In this document: positions 32,208-41,160 of the stretch, piece after piece
Layout of the letters: every line of letters starts with the position of its first letter
How positions within the stretch are numbered: position 1 is the stretch's first letter
Origin: Desulfobacter postgatei
GTDB lineage: Bacteria > Desulfobacterota > Desulfobacteria > Desulfobacterales > Desulfobacteraceae
NCBI GenBank assembly: GCA_002747145.1
Contig: PDTI01000040.1
Coordinates: 1-49,117 of the forward strand
Direction of reading: 5' to 3'
DNA length: 49,117 nt
The notes under the pieces: model-generated
The model's input: the letters and a program-made list of their open reading frames with translations, nothing else
Databases searched by the model: none
What the model was told of the DNA's origin: nothing
Program-made: the position numbers and the translations under genes

Positions 32208-34635
32208 GCCTCATTCCTTGATTGGTAAACCCGCTTTCAATGGGGAAATAAACTTCAAAACAGGTCTCTGCGTGGTTTTTGACCTCAATACGTCCCCCTA
32301 TTTCCGAAATAAAGCCGTAGATAACGGCAAGGCCAAGGCCTGTTCCCTTACCTGGCATTTTGGTCGTAAAGAAAGGATCAAAAATGCTGTTGATTACCGA
32401 ATCGGGGATGCCCGGTCCGTTGTCCTGGATGGATAATAAAACCTCGTCTCCATTTTTTTCAAGGCCCGTGGATATCTTCACCTGGCCGCCGGTTTCCTGA
32501 AGGGCGTCAAAGGCGTTGATCCACAGGTTTGTCAGGATCTGTTCCAGGATTCCGGCATCGCATTTGACCTGGGGAAGCCCCTCTGCCAGCTCTGTGCGGA
32601 CCCGGATCCCCTTTGACGCAGCCTGGGTTTGGAACACCTTTACCAGGTCCCGGACCGTTTCATTGATCCGGCATATCCCTGATACGGGCTGTTTGGGCCT
32701 GGACAGCTTCAGGAGTTCCTTGACAATATGCTTCACATTCTGGGTATGCTTTTCAATCACGGCAATGTCCTCCAGCACGTCCGGATCAGAAACCGCGTCT
32801 TTTATAAGGTCTGTGTAACAGCTGATCACGCCCAGGGGGTTGTTGATTTCGTGGGCCACGCCTGCTGCCATCTTACCTACGGCGCTCAACCGCTCAGCCT
32901 GCTGCATCCGGGACATGATCTGTTTTTCAAGTGTGATTTCCCTTGCATACAGAACGATTTTCAACCCTGCCTGCTCTCGTCGCGTCGGCAGCGGATAAAG
33001 AAATACCCTGAAGGATTGATCCCGGCCGATCCCGATCTCCCGGCTGACTGGTTTCCGGGTTTCCAGCATCTTTTCCCAAACCCCAGCTCCGGAAGATTGC
33101 TGCTTTTTTAAGAATTTTTTGAGTTCCCTTTCCCGGCCTTTTTTGTCCGGGCTTTTAAAAATTTTCCTGCTGCCCTCGTTGGCCATGAGGATGCGGCACT
33201 CTGCGTCGATCAAAAAGAGCGGATCGGAAATTCCCTCAAAAACCGATTGGAGCATATCATTCTGGTACCTTACATTGGAAAAGGCCTGAACATTTTCAAT
33301 CATCGTGGCCAGCTGGCGGCCCAGGGCATGGAGTACCGAATAATCGGTATCCTTGCCGATGCCCGATGCCCATGTAATGCTAAGAATTCCCCAATGGCTT
33401 TCATCGGATTTTACGGGGATGTAAACCGTATTGTCCTTGCAGAACGCATGATCCTTCCATGACACCTCTTTGATATCATCCCTGAGGGGTTCAATGGGAT
33501 CTTTATCCTTCCAGGCATAGGCGTTATCCGATGCCACAGTACAATAGTATATGACCTGGTCTGCATCAAACCTTGTCCCAATGCATTCCAGGGCGCCCCG
33601 TATGATCTGTCCCGATGTGGCACCGCTTCCGAAACGGGATAGAATCTTTACAAACAGCCTGACATCGGCCCTGTGTTTTTCCATCCTGTCATGAATCTCC
33701 TTTGTTCTTTTATCCACCATGATCTCAAGATTCTGTGCATAGGCCTCCAGCTCATCCCTTGCATTGGAAAGACACAGGGCCAGTTCATCCACGCTTTCCA
33801 CCAATCCCTCAATCTCATCTTTTTCCCCCAGTTTCCGGATAATGCCCTGTTCCTGCTCCCCGGAAAACCGGATTTTAAAAATAGTGGTCAGGTGATGCAG
33901 ATTTTTCATGACCAGGCAGTCAAAAAACAGACTGATCAGACATGTAAATATAAGGATGCCGAAAAGATAATACATCAGATATTGCAGGGTAACTTCCTTT
34001 GCCGGATTCTTGATCAGGTTCACAGGAAATCCGGCCACCACAACCCCTCCGACCTCCCCTGGGGAATAGTAAAATCCGTTCTTATCCCCGTATATTTTTT
34101 TTAGCTCTTCCGGGGCCTGTTCCGGGTCTCCGTGGCAGTGCATACAGGATGTCTTGAAAACAACGGGCCGGGCGACAATATGGTATTCCGTGTTTCCCAC
34201 CATGGCATCATCCTCCCATATGGACAGCGCCCTGTTCCGGTTGAACATGCGGATCAGGCCCGCTTCCAGATCATCCGGGGCGGACAAGGGATTTCTGGGC
34301 CGAATGGATACCCGGCTGTAATGGTAGCTCTGGTTCTTTTCAACGTTGAGCCGGTTCATCACTTCCCTTGAAATATAAGAGGATGACATGGCTTTTAAAA
34401 TAAACCGTCCTTCCGGAAGGACGTTGAACATCTCGGGCCGTAAAACCATTTTCACATAATCCTGAACCGCATTGGACTGGGCAAGAACCATCCTTGACCG
34501 CTGGCTGATTTCGGATTTCATAATGGAGTTGAAATGAAAGTAAAGAATAATACTGGTGCAGATTCCCAAAGCCAGGGTAAAAAAAACCAGGCCAAAAATA
34601 AATTTCAGCCTTAAACTTAACCCACTTGAAAACAT
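32200..34635 (-). CDS. Membrane histidine kinase with DUF3365 (Tll0287-like) haem-type sensor domain
   Basis: [15 protein letters not shown] (CxxCH; 34132-34146), PAS-like region, [26 protein letters not shown]...[13 protein letters not shown]. Confidence 0.9.
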   Translation of the reverse strand: MFSSGLSLRLKFIFGLVFFTLALGICTSIILYFHFNSIMKSEISQRSRMVLAQSNAVQDYVKMVLRPEMFNVLPEGRFILKAMSSSYISREVMNRLNVEKNQSYHYSRVSIRPRNPLSAPDDLEAGLIRMFNRNRALSIWEDDAMVGNTEYHIVARPVVFKTSCMHCHGDPEQAPEELKKIYGDKNGFYYSPGEVGGVVVAGFPVNLIKNPAKEVTLQYLMYYLFGILIFTCLISLFFDCLVMKNLHHLTTIFKIRFSGEQEQGIIRKLGEKDEIEGLVESVDELALCLSNARDELEAYAQNLEIMVDKRTKEIHDRMEKHRADVRLFVKILSRFGSGATSGQIIRGALECIGTRFDADQVIYYCTVASDNAYAWKDKDPIEPLRDDIKEVSWKDHAFCKDNTVYIPVKSDESHWGILSITWASGIGKDTDYSVLHALGRQLATMIENVQAFSNVRYQNDMLQSVFEGISDPLFLIDAECRILMANEGSRKIFKSPDKKGRERELKKFLKKQQSSGAGVWEKMLETRKPVSREIGIGRDQSFRVFLYPLPTRREQAGLKIVLYAREITLEKQIMSRMQQAERLSAVGKMAAGVAHEINNPLGVISCYTDLIKDAVSDPDVLEDIAVIEKHTQNVKHIVKELLKLSRPKQPVSGICRINETVRDLVKVFQTQAASKGIRVRTELAEGLPQVKCDAGILEQILTNLWINAFDALQETGGQVKISTGLEKNGDEVLLSIQDNGPGIPDSVINSIFDPFFTTKMPGKGTGLGLAVIYGFISEIGGRIEVKNHAETCFEVYFPIESGFTNQGMRHE

Positions 34636-34705
34636 TAAATTTTCTCCCGCTTTTTAATTGGGCTCAAAATAAAGGGTCCTCCCCAAAAAAGCAAGACCGG
34701 TAACG

Positions 34706-34731
34706 GCATGTGTAGCCTTTAAGACACATGC
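34706..34731. promoter_or_regulatory. Inverted repeat, candidate upstream activator site
   Basis: GCATGTGT-N10-ACACATGC about 100 bp upstream of the sigma54 promoter. Confidence 0.45.
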
Positions 34732-34812
34732 ATGCCAACCCAAGTTAGCGTTAAAAAACAATAAGATATCAAAAATATTTTTATTTTCAATGTGTTATAA
34801 AATAAATTGTAA

Positions 34813-34828
34813 TGGCATGTGTTTTGCT
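34813..34828 (+). promoter_or_regulatory. Sigma54 (-24/-12) promoter
   Basis: TGGCATG-TGTT-TTGCT; GG 34814-34815, GC 34826-34827. Confidence 0.8.
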
Positions 34829-34870
34829 AATTCTGTCGTGTATTTTTTAACAAAAACAGAGAGGTAGATT

Positions 34871-36628
34871 ATGACAGATTCAAGTTCAATTGTTGTCGAC
34901 CAAGCCAGGTGGGAATGGTCGGAAATGTGGAAAAAAGAAGACTGGTGGGCCATCTGGATCGGATTTTTCCTATTGATCGCAGCCATGTTCATCTATTTTC
35001 CCCACAGCGGGGAGATGGAGAATATTATCACCAAGGCACAGTCTGAATACGGACAGGCTGCAGCCAGGACAAATGCCATTAAAACCATAGCCTGGTATAA
35101 GCTTTCCGATGCCAAGAAAAAGGCGGAAGCAAGAAAAATTCCAGCTGGCAAATGGCTGGCGGATTTCACCCACAAAACCCACAGCTGGACCGACAATCCC
35201 CTGGACGCTTTTTTTATGGGCGAAGAAAAGGCAGCCCGGAAAAAAGAGGTTGCTGTGGCCAAATATGAAACCAAAAAGGCAGCCCAGGATGAGACTTACG
35301 CGGCTGCCGTGGAAGCCGAAGAACTGGCCGAAGCTAAGGGATTCAAGGATGAAATACTGAACGCTTCAGCCTCAGCCGCCATCAGCAAGTGGAGAGATGC
35401 AAAACTGCTTGCAGATAAGGCCAAAAAGAAAACAAAGGTAAAACCCTATAATCAGATCCCAAACCTGATCGGCCTTGGCATATTTTTCTGCATTCTTTTC
35501 GGACTCCCCATGAAAATCATGGGCACATCGTTCAGAAAGTTTGCCCTGGGGTTTGTTTTAGTATACGGGATCACGCTGCTGGCATGGTTCTTCAGCTACC
35601 AGACCACCATGAAGCATTACGGGATCGGATATGCGGCCTGGGCGATTTTTCTGGGTATGCTGATCAGCAACACCGTTGGAACCCCCAAGTGGGCGGAAGC
35701 GGCCATCCAGACGGAATACTATATTAAAACCGGCCTGGTTCTTCTTGGGGCCAAAATTCTTTTTGAGAAAATCATTACCATCGGCACCGCCGGTATCTTT
35801 GTGGCCTGGGTGGTAACGCCCACGGTTTGGCTGATTACTTACTGGTTTGGACAGAAACTGATCCGGATGCCATCCAAACGGCTCAATGCGGTCATCTGTT
35901 CCGACATGTCCGTATGCGGGGTATCGGCAGCCATTGCAGCCGCATCAGCCTGCCGGGCCAAGAAAGAGGAGTTGACCCTGGCCGTAGGGCTGTCCCTGGT
36001 TTTCACCGCCATAATGATGATTGCCATGCCTGCGGTCATTAAAGCGGCCTTTCCTGTTGACAAGCAGATGATTCTGGGCGGTGCCTGGATGGGTGGAACC
36101 ATTGACGCCTCTGGGGCTGTTGCCGCAGCCGGTGCCTTTTTAGGAGAAAAAGCCCTTTATGTGGCCGCCACCATTAAAATGATCCAGAACGTACTCATCG
36201 GTGTCATCGCTTTCTTTGTGGCCCTTTACTTCACCACCCGGGTGGAAGTAATGGAAACAGGCGCAAAGGTGGGACTCAACGAAATCTGGTTCCGGTTTCC
36301 TAAATTCGTCATTGGGTTCATCGTCGCATCGGTTACCTTTTCCCTGATCTACTCCGGGTTCAACGACAGCCTGGACGGACTGGGACATGCCATGATCGAC
36401 AAGGGAACCATCAAGGGCGGATCAGACCTTTTCAGGAAATGGTTTTTTACCCTTTCCTTTGTCAGTATCGGACTTGCCACCAACTTCCGTGAACTAAAAG
36501 AACATTTCAAGGGCGGAAAACCCCTGATTCTGTATGTTTTTGGCCAGTCCCTGAACCTGGTTTTGACCCTGCTCATGGCATATATTATGTTTTACATGGT
36601 TTTCCCTGAACTTACGGCAACCATTTAG
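34871..36628 (+). CDS. YeiH-family putative sulfate exporter with long N-terminal extension
   Basis: WAIFLGMLISNTVGTPKW, NAVICSDMSVCGVSAAIAAASACRAKKEEL, LGGAWMGGTIDASGAVAAAGAF. Confidence 0.85.
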   Translation: MTDSSSIVVDQARWEWSEMWKKEDWWAIWIGFFLLIAAMFIYFPHSGEMENIITKAQSEYGQAAARTNAIKTIAWYKLSDAKKKAEARKIPAGKWLADFTHKTHSWTDNPLDAFFMGEEKAARKKEVAVAKYETKKAAQDETYAAAVEAEELAEAKGFKDEILNASASAAISKWRDAKLLADKAKKKTKVKPYNQIPNLIGLGIFFCILFGLPMKIMGTSFRKFALGFVLVYGITLLAWFFSYQTTMKHYGIGYAAWAIFLGMLISNTVGTPKWAEAAIQTEYYIKTGLVLLGAKILFEKIITIGTAGIFVAWVVTPTVWLITYWFGQKLIRMPSKRLNAVICSDMSVCGVSAAIAAASACRAKKEELTLAVGLSLVFTAIMMIAMPAVIKAAFPVDKQMILGGAWMGGTIDASGAVAAAGAFLGEKALYVAATIKMIQNVLIGVIAFFVALYFTTRVEVMETGAKVGLNEIWFRFPKFVIGFIVASVTFSLIYSGFNDSLDGLGHAMIDKGTIKGGSDLFRKWFFTLSFVSIGLATNFRELKEHFKGGKPLILYVFGQSLNLVLTLLMAYIMFYMVFPELTATI

Positions 36629-36748
36629 CGGCTTACCGCAACGCTTAAAAGTGCATTAAAATACGGAGACTGGAGACCGCAGGCCGGAAAACGGCAAAGA
36701 AAGATCCGGTTTCCGGGCTCCATCAAAAAATGAGAAATTGGTAAAAAA

Positions 36749-37090
36749 ATGTCGACAACACCATCAACAGCAAACCGAACCCGGGCGGGAGCTTGGGCAA
36801 AACTGATCTTTTTTTCTTTTCTCATATGGGTTTTCGGCTGGGTTGTGGGACCTTATATTGAGAACAATATTCCCACCTACCGCCAAATTGCACATGTGGT
36901 GGAGGAAAGGGACATTGATTCGGCAGGATATATGTATATGGATTCGGTGGGATCTTATGATGCCGAATATTACCTGACCGATTCGTTCAAGCACTCCAAA
37001 AGAGAGGACTATGGCTTTACCGCGGCCTTTTTTTCCGGGATACTCAGCTGTTTTTTAATCCTGTGGATTGGATGGCGCTATATTATGTGA
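36749..37090 (+). CDS. Small membrane protein downstream of the transporter
   Basis: 113 aa, two TM segments flanking a soluble segment. Confidence 0.6.
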   Translation: MSTTPSTANRTRAGAWAKLIFFSFLIWVFGWVVGPYIENNIPTYRQIAHVVEERDIDSAGYMYMDSVGSYDAEYYLTDSFKHSKREDYGFTAAFFSGILSCFLILWIGWRYIM

Positions 37091-37299
37091 TACTCAATGA
37101 TCCAATGAGAGAATATAGCGACAATAAGGGTGCACATCAACTCACGCCCATGCTTTTCAAGCTCTCTTTCCAATTGGCTCATATCCATTGAATTTCTCTT
37201 GCCCGAATCAAGAAGACCGATGACATGTTCAAAATACTGGCGGCCCTGTTCATAAGAACAGGACCCCTCAAGGGTGGAAAGAGCCGGGGCTGCGCTCAT
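37078..37299 (-). pseudogene. N-terminal stub resembling an ISKra4-type transposase
   Basis: EQGRQYFEHVIGLLDSGKRNSMDMSQLERELEKHGRELMCTLI followed by premature end. Confidence 0.5.
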
Positions 37300-37303
37300 C
37301 GCT

Positions 37304-38203
37304 TTACCTCCCCTCTTTAAGCCGTTGCCGGGCGTTTTTTACAAGCGGATAAACCAGGATGGTTTTCACCGCTTTGCCATGGCGCTTGTTGGCTCTGTCC
37401 ATCCGCCCGCGTCCACTGGTCCTGCCCAGTTCGATCCAGTTGGCAGCCCGGTAACATCCACCATGATACAGCGTTGGGTCTACCAAGGTCTCCAGAAGAA
37501 GGGGGGCAACCCCGTATTGCGCTTCCCAGTCGAATCGAAGATGCGCAACAGATGCGGACAACATGCTGCTTGCCAGATTGCGGATTGGGGCCAGTACCAG
37601 AAAACGGCTGTTGTTAACGACTTGCTGCAGCGCCTCACCACGCCTGTCATCATCCCAGCCGATCCATTGGTCCCTTGCTTTCATCCGCCACGCCGGGCTG
37701 GAAAATTGAATGCAGCCCACCACCTCACGACGGGGCTTGGTCACATGGACCAGATACTGGAGCCTTGCCCCAAAGGGCATGGCATAACCCAGGTAATGGT
37801 AACGGCTCAAAAGGTCCTTAAAAAGGTCACGTTGCGCCCTGCATTGAACACGCTGGATATCAAGAGGAGTGAATTCCTCCACGCTTCCGGAAAGCTTGCT
37901 GTACGGTTCGCTGTTTGTTGCCGCTTTCTTGAGCTTTTGAGGGCCGCAATGGCCGGTTTTCCTTTTTTCAGGAAGTTCGAGGATCCCTTTGTTTTCCAAA
38001 AGCACCAGCAGGTCATTACACTCCCGGGCCTTCAATCCGCCCCTGGGCCGTTTCCAGTTCAGAAGTTCACATACGGTGTAAGCCAGCTCATTGCGACTGA
38101 TGCCGTCACAAGTGCTGACGACTTCTCGAATCATTAACAGCTCCTCCGCTGAAAAGTTTCTGCCGCAGAATCTTTGTGGTCTTATTAATGTCGGCATGGC
38201 CAT
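37304..38203 (-). CDS. DUF4338 / DruA-like protein
   Basis: RELIKS-type N-terminus; LLSRYHYLGYAMPFGARLQYLVHV...VVGCIQFSSPAWRMKARDQWIGW...NNSRFLVLAPIRNLASSMLS. Confidence 0.8.
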   Translation of the reverse strand: MAMPTLIRPQRFCGRNFSAEELLMIREVVSTCDGISRNELAYTVCELLNWKRPRGGLKARECNDLLVLLENKGILELPEKRKTGHCGPQKLKKAATNSEPYSKLSGSVEEFTPLDIQRVQCRAQRDLFKDLLSRYHYLGYAMPFGARLQYLVHVTKPRREVVGCIQFSSPAWRMKARDQWIGWDDDRRGEALQQVVNNSRFLVLAPIRNLASSMLSASVAHLRFDWEAQYGVAPLLLETLVDPTLYHGGCYRAANWIELGRTSGRGRMDRANKRHGKAVKTILVYPLVKNARQRLKEGR

Positions 38204-38344
38204 TCTCCTTTATATCTATCTATCCTTTTTATAATGTATGTATGGCGGCTTGTCCAGCTTTTATTTGTATGATCGATAAAAAATGGTCAAATGGCACATA
38301 ACGACCCGCCTCGTTGTTATTTTGGATAATTTGGGTTTGTTTTA

Positions 38345-39346
38345 CTATTTTTTAAGCCCAAGCAAACGGCTTGTCACATCAACCGGAGCCACAATTTGTT
38401 TCTCCTTGATCATGATGCTTTCGGTCTGTTGCCATGCCTGGGTATTGATCATGCCGATTTTTGTCCGTTGATTCGGTTTAATCAACGGACGGGTGGCTTT
38501 AAGCTGTTTTTGGCGAATATCGTCTTGGGTGCCTTTATCCTTTTTTCTGATTTGGGCTAACACCTGGGCTTCATTGGCCGGATCCACGGCAAACTCCCAG
38601 GCCGCCAGCAGCGCCGCCATAAAGGCCTTTACCGTTTTTGGATGTTTTTTCATCATCGTGCCTGAGGTTACAACCGAGTTGGCCACAAAGGAAACACCGT
38701 AATCTGCAGGATTGAAAAAATTGACCTGTTCGCCTTCTGCCGTCAGCCTTTCTTCCAGAATAACCCCCTGGGAGTTTCGGTATACCGGCCATACATCGAC
38801 TTCCCTTTTTAAGAACGGCGTGAAATCAAACCTGACACTTGAGATGCGGACATCCTTTGACGTAAACCCAGCTTTGGCTAAAAGGGTATTCATGATGGTT
38901 TCATCATTCCCCCCGAATGTAACCCCGATATGCCGGCCCTTTAAATCGGAAAGATTCTTGATTTCAGGTTGGTCTGACCGGTAGATCCACTGCATGGGGT
39001 TGACCTGGAACAGCTGGGCCAGAACCACCACATCAGCCCCTTTTTCCAAAGCCCGGATAACCTGATCGGCAGATGCCACACCAAAGTGTGCATATCCCAG
39101 CTCAAGCTCTTTGATGGCATTTTTCCCGGCCCCACCTTCATTCACGCTGACATCCAGCCCTGCGTTTTTAAAGAAACCGCCGGTATCAGCAATAATGTCG
39201 CCGGCCACAGAGGTGTTGAACAGCCATTTTAGACGGTAATTAAGCGTATCATCTGCAAAGGCAGGGGTAAGGGTGGAAAAAAGCATCATGGAAAGGGCCA
39301 TGAGCCCTGCCCTGATCATGATGCTGGTTTTAATTTTCTGATTCAT
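38345..39346 (-). CDS. ABC transporter substrate-binding protein, NMT1/THI5-like
   Basis: Signal peptide; LNYRLKWLFNTSVAGDIIADTGGFFKNAGLDVSVNEGG; GRHIGVTFGGNDE. Confidence 0.85.
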   Translation of the reverse strand: MNQKIKTSIMIRAGLMALSMMLFSTLTPAFADDTLNYRLKWLFNTSVAGDIIADTGGFFKNAGLDVSVNEGGAGKNAIKELELGYAHFGVASADQVIRALEKGADVVVLAQLFQVNPMQWIYRSDQPEIKNLSDLKGRHIGVTFGGNDETIMNTLLAKAGFTSKDVRISSVRFDFTPFLKREVDVWPVYRNSQGVILEERLTAEGEQVNFFNPADYGVSFVANSVVTSGTMMKKHPKTVKAFMAALLAAWEFAVDPANEAQVLAQIRKKDKGTQDDIRQKQLKATRPLIKPNQRTKIGMINTQAWQQTESIMIKEKQIVAPVDVTSRLLGLKK

Positions 39347-40110
39347 ATCAAATCTCCTCCTTTGGGCGCAGACCATTTGGTTTTCATTTGTTCACCCACT
39401 GTTTCCAAAATACCCTGGTAAACCGAAATAATAATGCCGATGGCAAACAGGGCCACAAGAATCCGGGCAAGATCGCTCTGGTACAGGGCGATGCGTATAC
39501 TGTAACCAATGCCTTGATCTGCGGCAATAAACTCGGCCACAATGGTGCCCGCCATGGCCAGTGTGGCGGCGCCTGAAATCACTGTGGTCAGTTTGTTTAA
39601 ATTTTCAAAGGCCCGGATTTTAACTTCCAGCTGCCAGCGCATCCGGCCTGTGGCAATGTAAAAATGCTCAATATCCTTTATGGGCGAGGCCATGATCCCC
39701 AACACCGACAGGAGCAAAGGAAAATAACAGATCATGGAGGCAATGAGCAAACGGGATAAAAACCCGTCCCCCATGAGAATAAAAATGATCGGAGCCAGTG
39801 CCACAATGGGATAGGCCTGAATATTATAGGCCATGACCTTGATAAACGATCCTGCCCAGGATGATTTGCGGCCGATGATCCCCACAAAAAAGGCCATGAA
39901 AATGGAGATCATCTGCCCCAGTACCGTTACGGAAAGGGTGTTGAGCACGTTAAGGAAATAGCCGGCAAGCATCTGGTGTGCTGTATCAAAGATCAGCACT
40001 AAACCGGGGATAACATAATTGGACAGGCCGGCGACATGTTTGACGGCTAAAAGGCCGGAAACGCCTAAACAATAGACAATCAGAAACTGGTAGATCCGTC
40101 TAAACAGCAT
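39343..40110 (-). CDS. ABC transporter permease
   Basis: Multi-TM; ISGAATLAMAGTIVAEFIAADQGIGYSIRIA. Confidence 0.85.
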   Translation of the reverse strand: MLFRRIYQFLIVYCLGVSGLLAVKHVAGLSNYVIPGLVLIFDTAHQMLAGYFLNVLNTLSVTVLGQMISIFMAFFVGIIGRKSSWAGSFIKVMAYNIQAYPIVALAPIIFILMGDGFLSRLLIASMICYFPLLLSVLGIMASPIKDIEHFYIATGRMRWQLEVKIRAFENLNKLTTVISGAATLAMAGTIVAEFIAADQGIGYSIRIALYQSDLARILVALFAIGIIISVYQGILETVGEQMKTKWSAPKGGDLI

Positions 40111-40795
40111 TCATAATCTCCAGCATGGACCGGTTAATGGCCTGGGGATCGGCCGTATATCCTGTTTCATAATTCTGCCCCTGCACAACGACGGCGCTTT
40201 TGTTTTTCCCGGGCCTGCTTAACACCAGGATCTCTTTGCAGAATCGTGCCACTTCCATGAGATTGTGGGAAATATAGAGAAACATCTTGGCAGGAAACAT
40301 CTCTTTTATGGCCAGGATAATGGTTTCCCGCAAGGCTTCATCCACATTGGCAAGACTTTCGTCCAAAATCAGCAAATCAAAATCCTGGATAAGATAACGG
40401 ATAAGGTTCATCCGGTTCTGCTGGCCCATGGATAACTGGGAGAATCGTGATGCCAAAAAAGCGTCCACTTTGAAAAGTGTAACAAGTTCCTTTTTAAGAT
40501 CTGAATTTTTCGGGGGACACACCTTGTCAAGGTGGCTGCCGGTGCTGGCCCAGCCGGGCAGGCGTTCCTGGTTGTAAGAATACAAAATGGTGCCAATCCC
40601 TTCATAAATCAAGGCATTAGCCCCCAGGCCGCTGCTGCCCCCGGCAAGAATTCTGGCAAAGGACGTTTTCCCCACGCCTGATGGCCCGAAAACAGCATTA
40701 AATCCCGGTGCGGTCATTGAAAAATTAAGATTTTCCAGGACCGGCTTGTCTGCCGCCGGGTAGGTGAAGGTCAGGCCTTTGCATTCAAACCGCAT
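40100..40795 (-). CDS. ABC transporter ATP-binding protein
   Basis: GPSGVGKTSFARILAG, LSMGQQNRMNLIRYLIQDFDLLILDE. Confidence 0.88.
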   Translation of the reverse strand: MRFECKGLTFTYPAADKPVLENLNFSMTAPGFNAVFGPSGVGKTSFARILAGGSSGLGANALIYEGIGTILYSYNQERLPGWASTGSHLDKVCPPKNSDLKKELVTLFKVDAFLASRFSQLSMGQQNRMNLIRYLIQDFDLLILDESLANVDEALRETIILAIKEMFPAKMFLYISHNLMEVARFCKEILVLSRPGKNKSAVVVQGQNYETGYTADPQAINRSMLEIMNAV

Positions 40796-40899
40796 ATCCT
40801 TCTCCGATGGGGTATAGGAACATTACATTAACTCGTTAACACTACAGCGACCCTTGAATGTCTAATTCTTTAGCCAGAGCCATTTTTTTTCTATGACGT

Positions 40900-40924
40900 T
40901 CAAACGCAATATCATTACGTTTGA
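40900..40924. promoter_or_regulatory. 25-bp near-perfect inverted repeat upstream of the ABC operon
   Basis: TCAAACGCAATATCATTACGTTTGA, with outer ATGAC (40893) / GTCAT (40931). Confidence 0.4.
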
Positions 40925-41004
40925 GATGGTGTCATTTTAACTGGCTAATCCATACCGGGTCTGGTGTGAAAAATCAACTTTAAAGGGTAAGTCCGGACCG
41001 GTTT

Positions 41005-41083
41005 TAATATGCGTCCTTTGGCGTAACGCCGAGGGTGACTTAAAAGACAAGTAGATGGGCGATTTTATTTTGATCATGGGCCT
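41005..41083 (+). repeat. Family 2 right-half copy
   Basis: ATATGCGTCCTTTGGCGTAACGCCGAGGGTGACTTAAAAGACAAGTAGATGGGCGATTTTATTTTGATCATGGGCCT. Confidence 0.8.
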
Positions 41084-41084
41084 A

Positions 41085-41121
41085 AGAGCGTGTTTGATAA
41101 TTGATGAATCGGCTGCAATCT
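41085..41121 (+). repeat. Family 1 left-end fragment
   Basis: AGAGCGTGTTTGATAATTGATGAATCGGCTGCAATCT. Confidence 0.85.
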
Positions 41122-41160
41122 CCAGCGATCTGGGGCAGATTTAATTGTAACCATGGGTCT
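41122..41160 (-). repeat. Family 2 left-end fragment, reverse orientation, overlapping the 3' end of the hybrid kinase
   Basis: Reverse complement AGACCCATGGTTACAATTAAATCTGCCCCAGATCGCTGG resembles AGGCCCATGATCAGAATTAAATCTGCCACAGATACGCCGG. Confidence 0.6.

Noticed and set aside
40796-41004. TPP riboswitch before the THI5-like ABC operon
   Set aside because: The conserved TPP core (CUGAGA...ACCUGAUCUGGAUAAUGCC-type) was not found on the minus strand.
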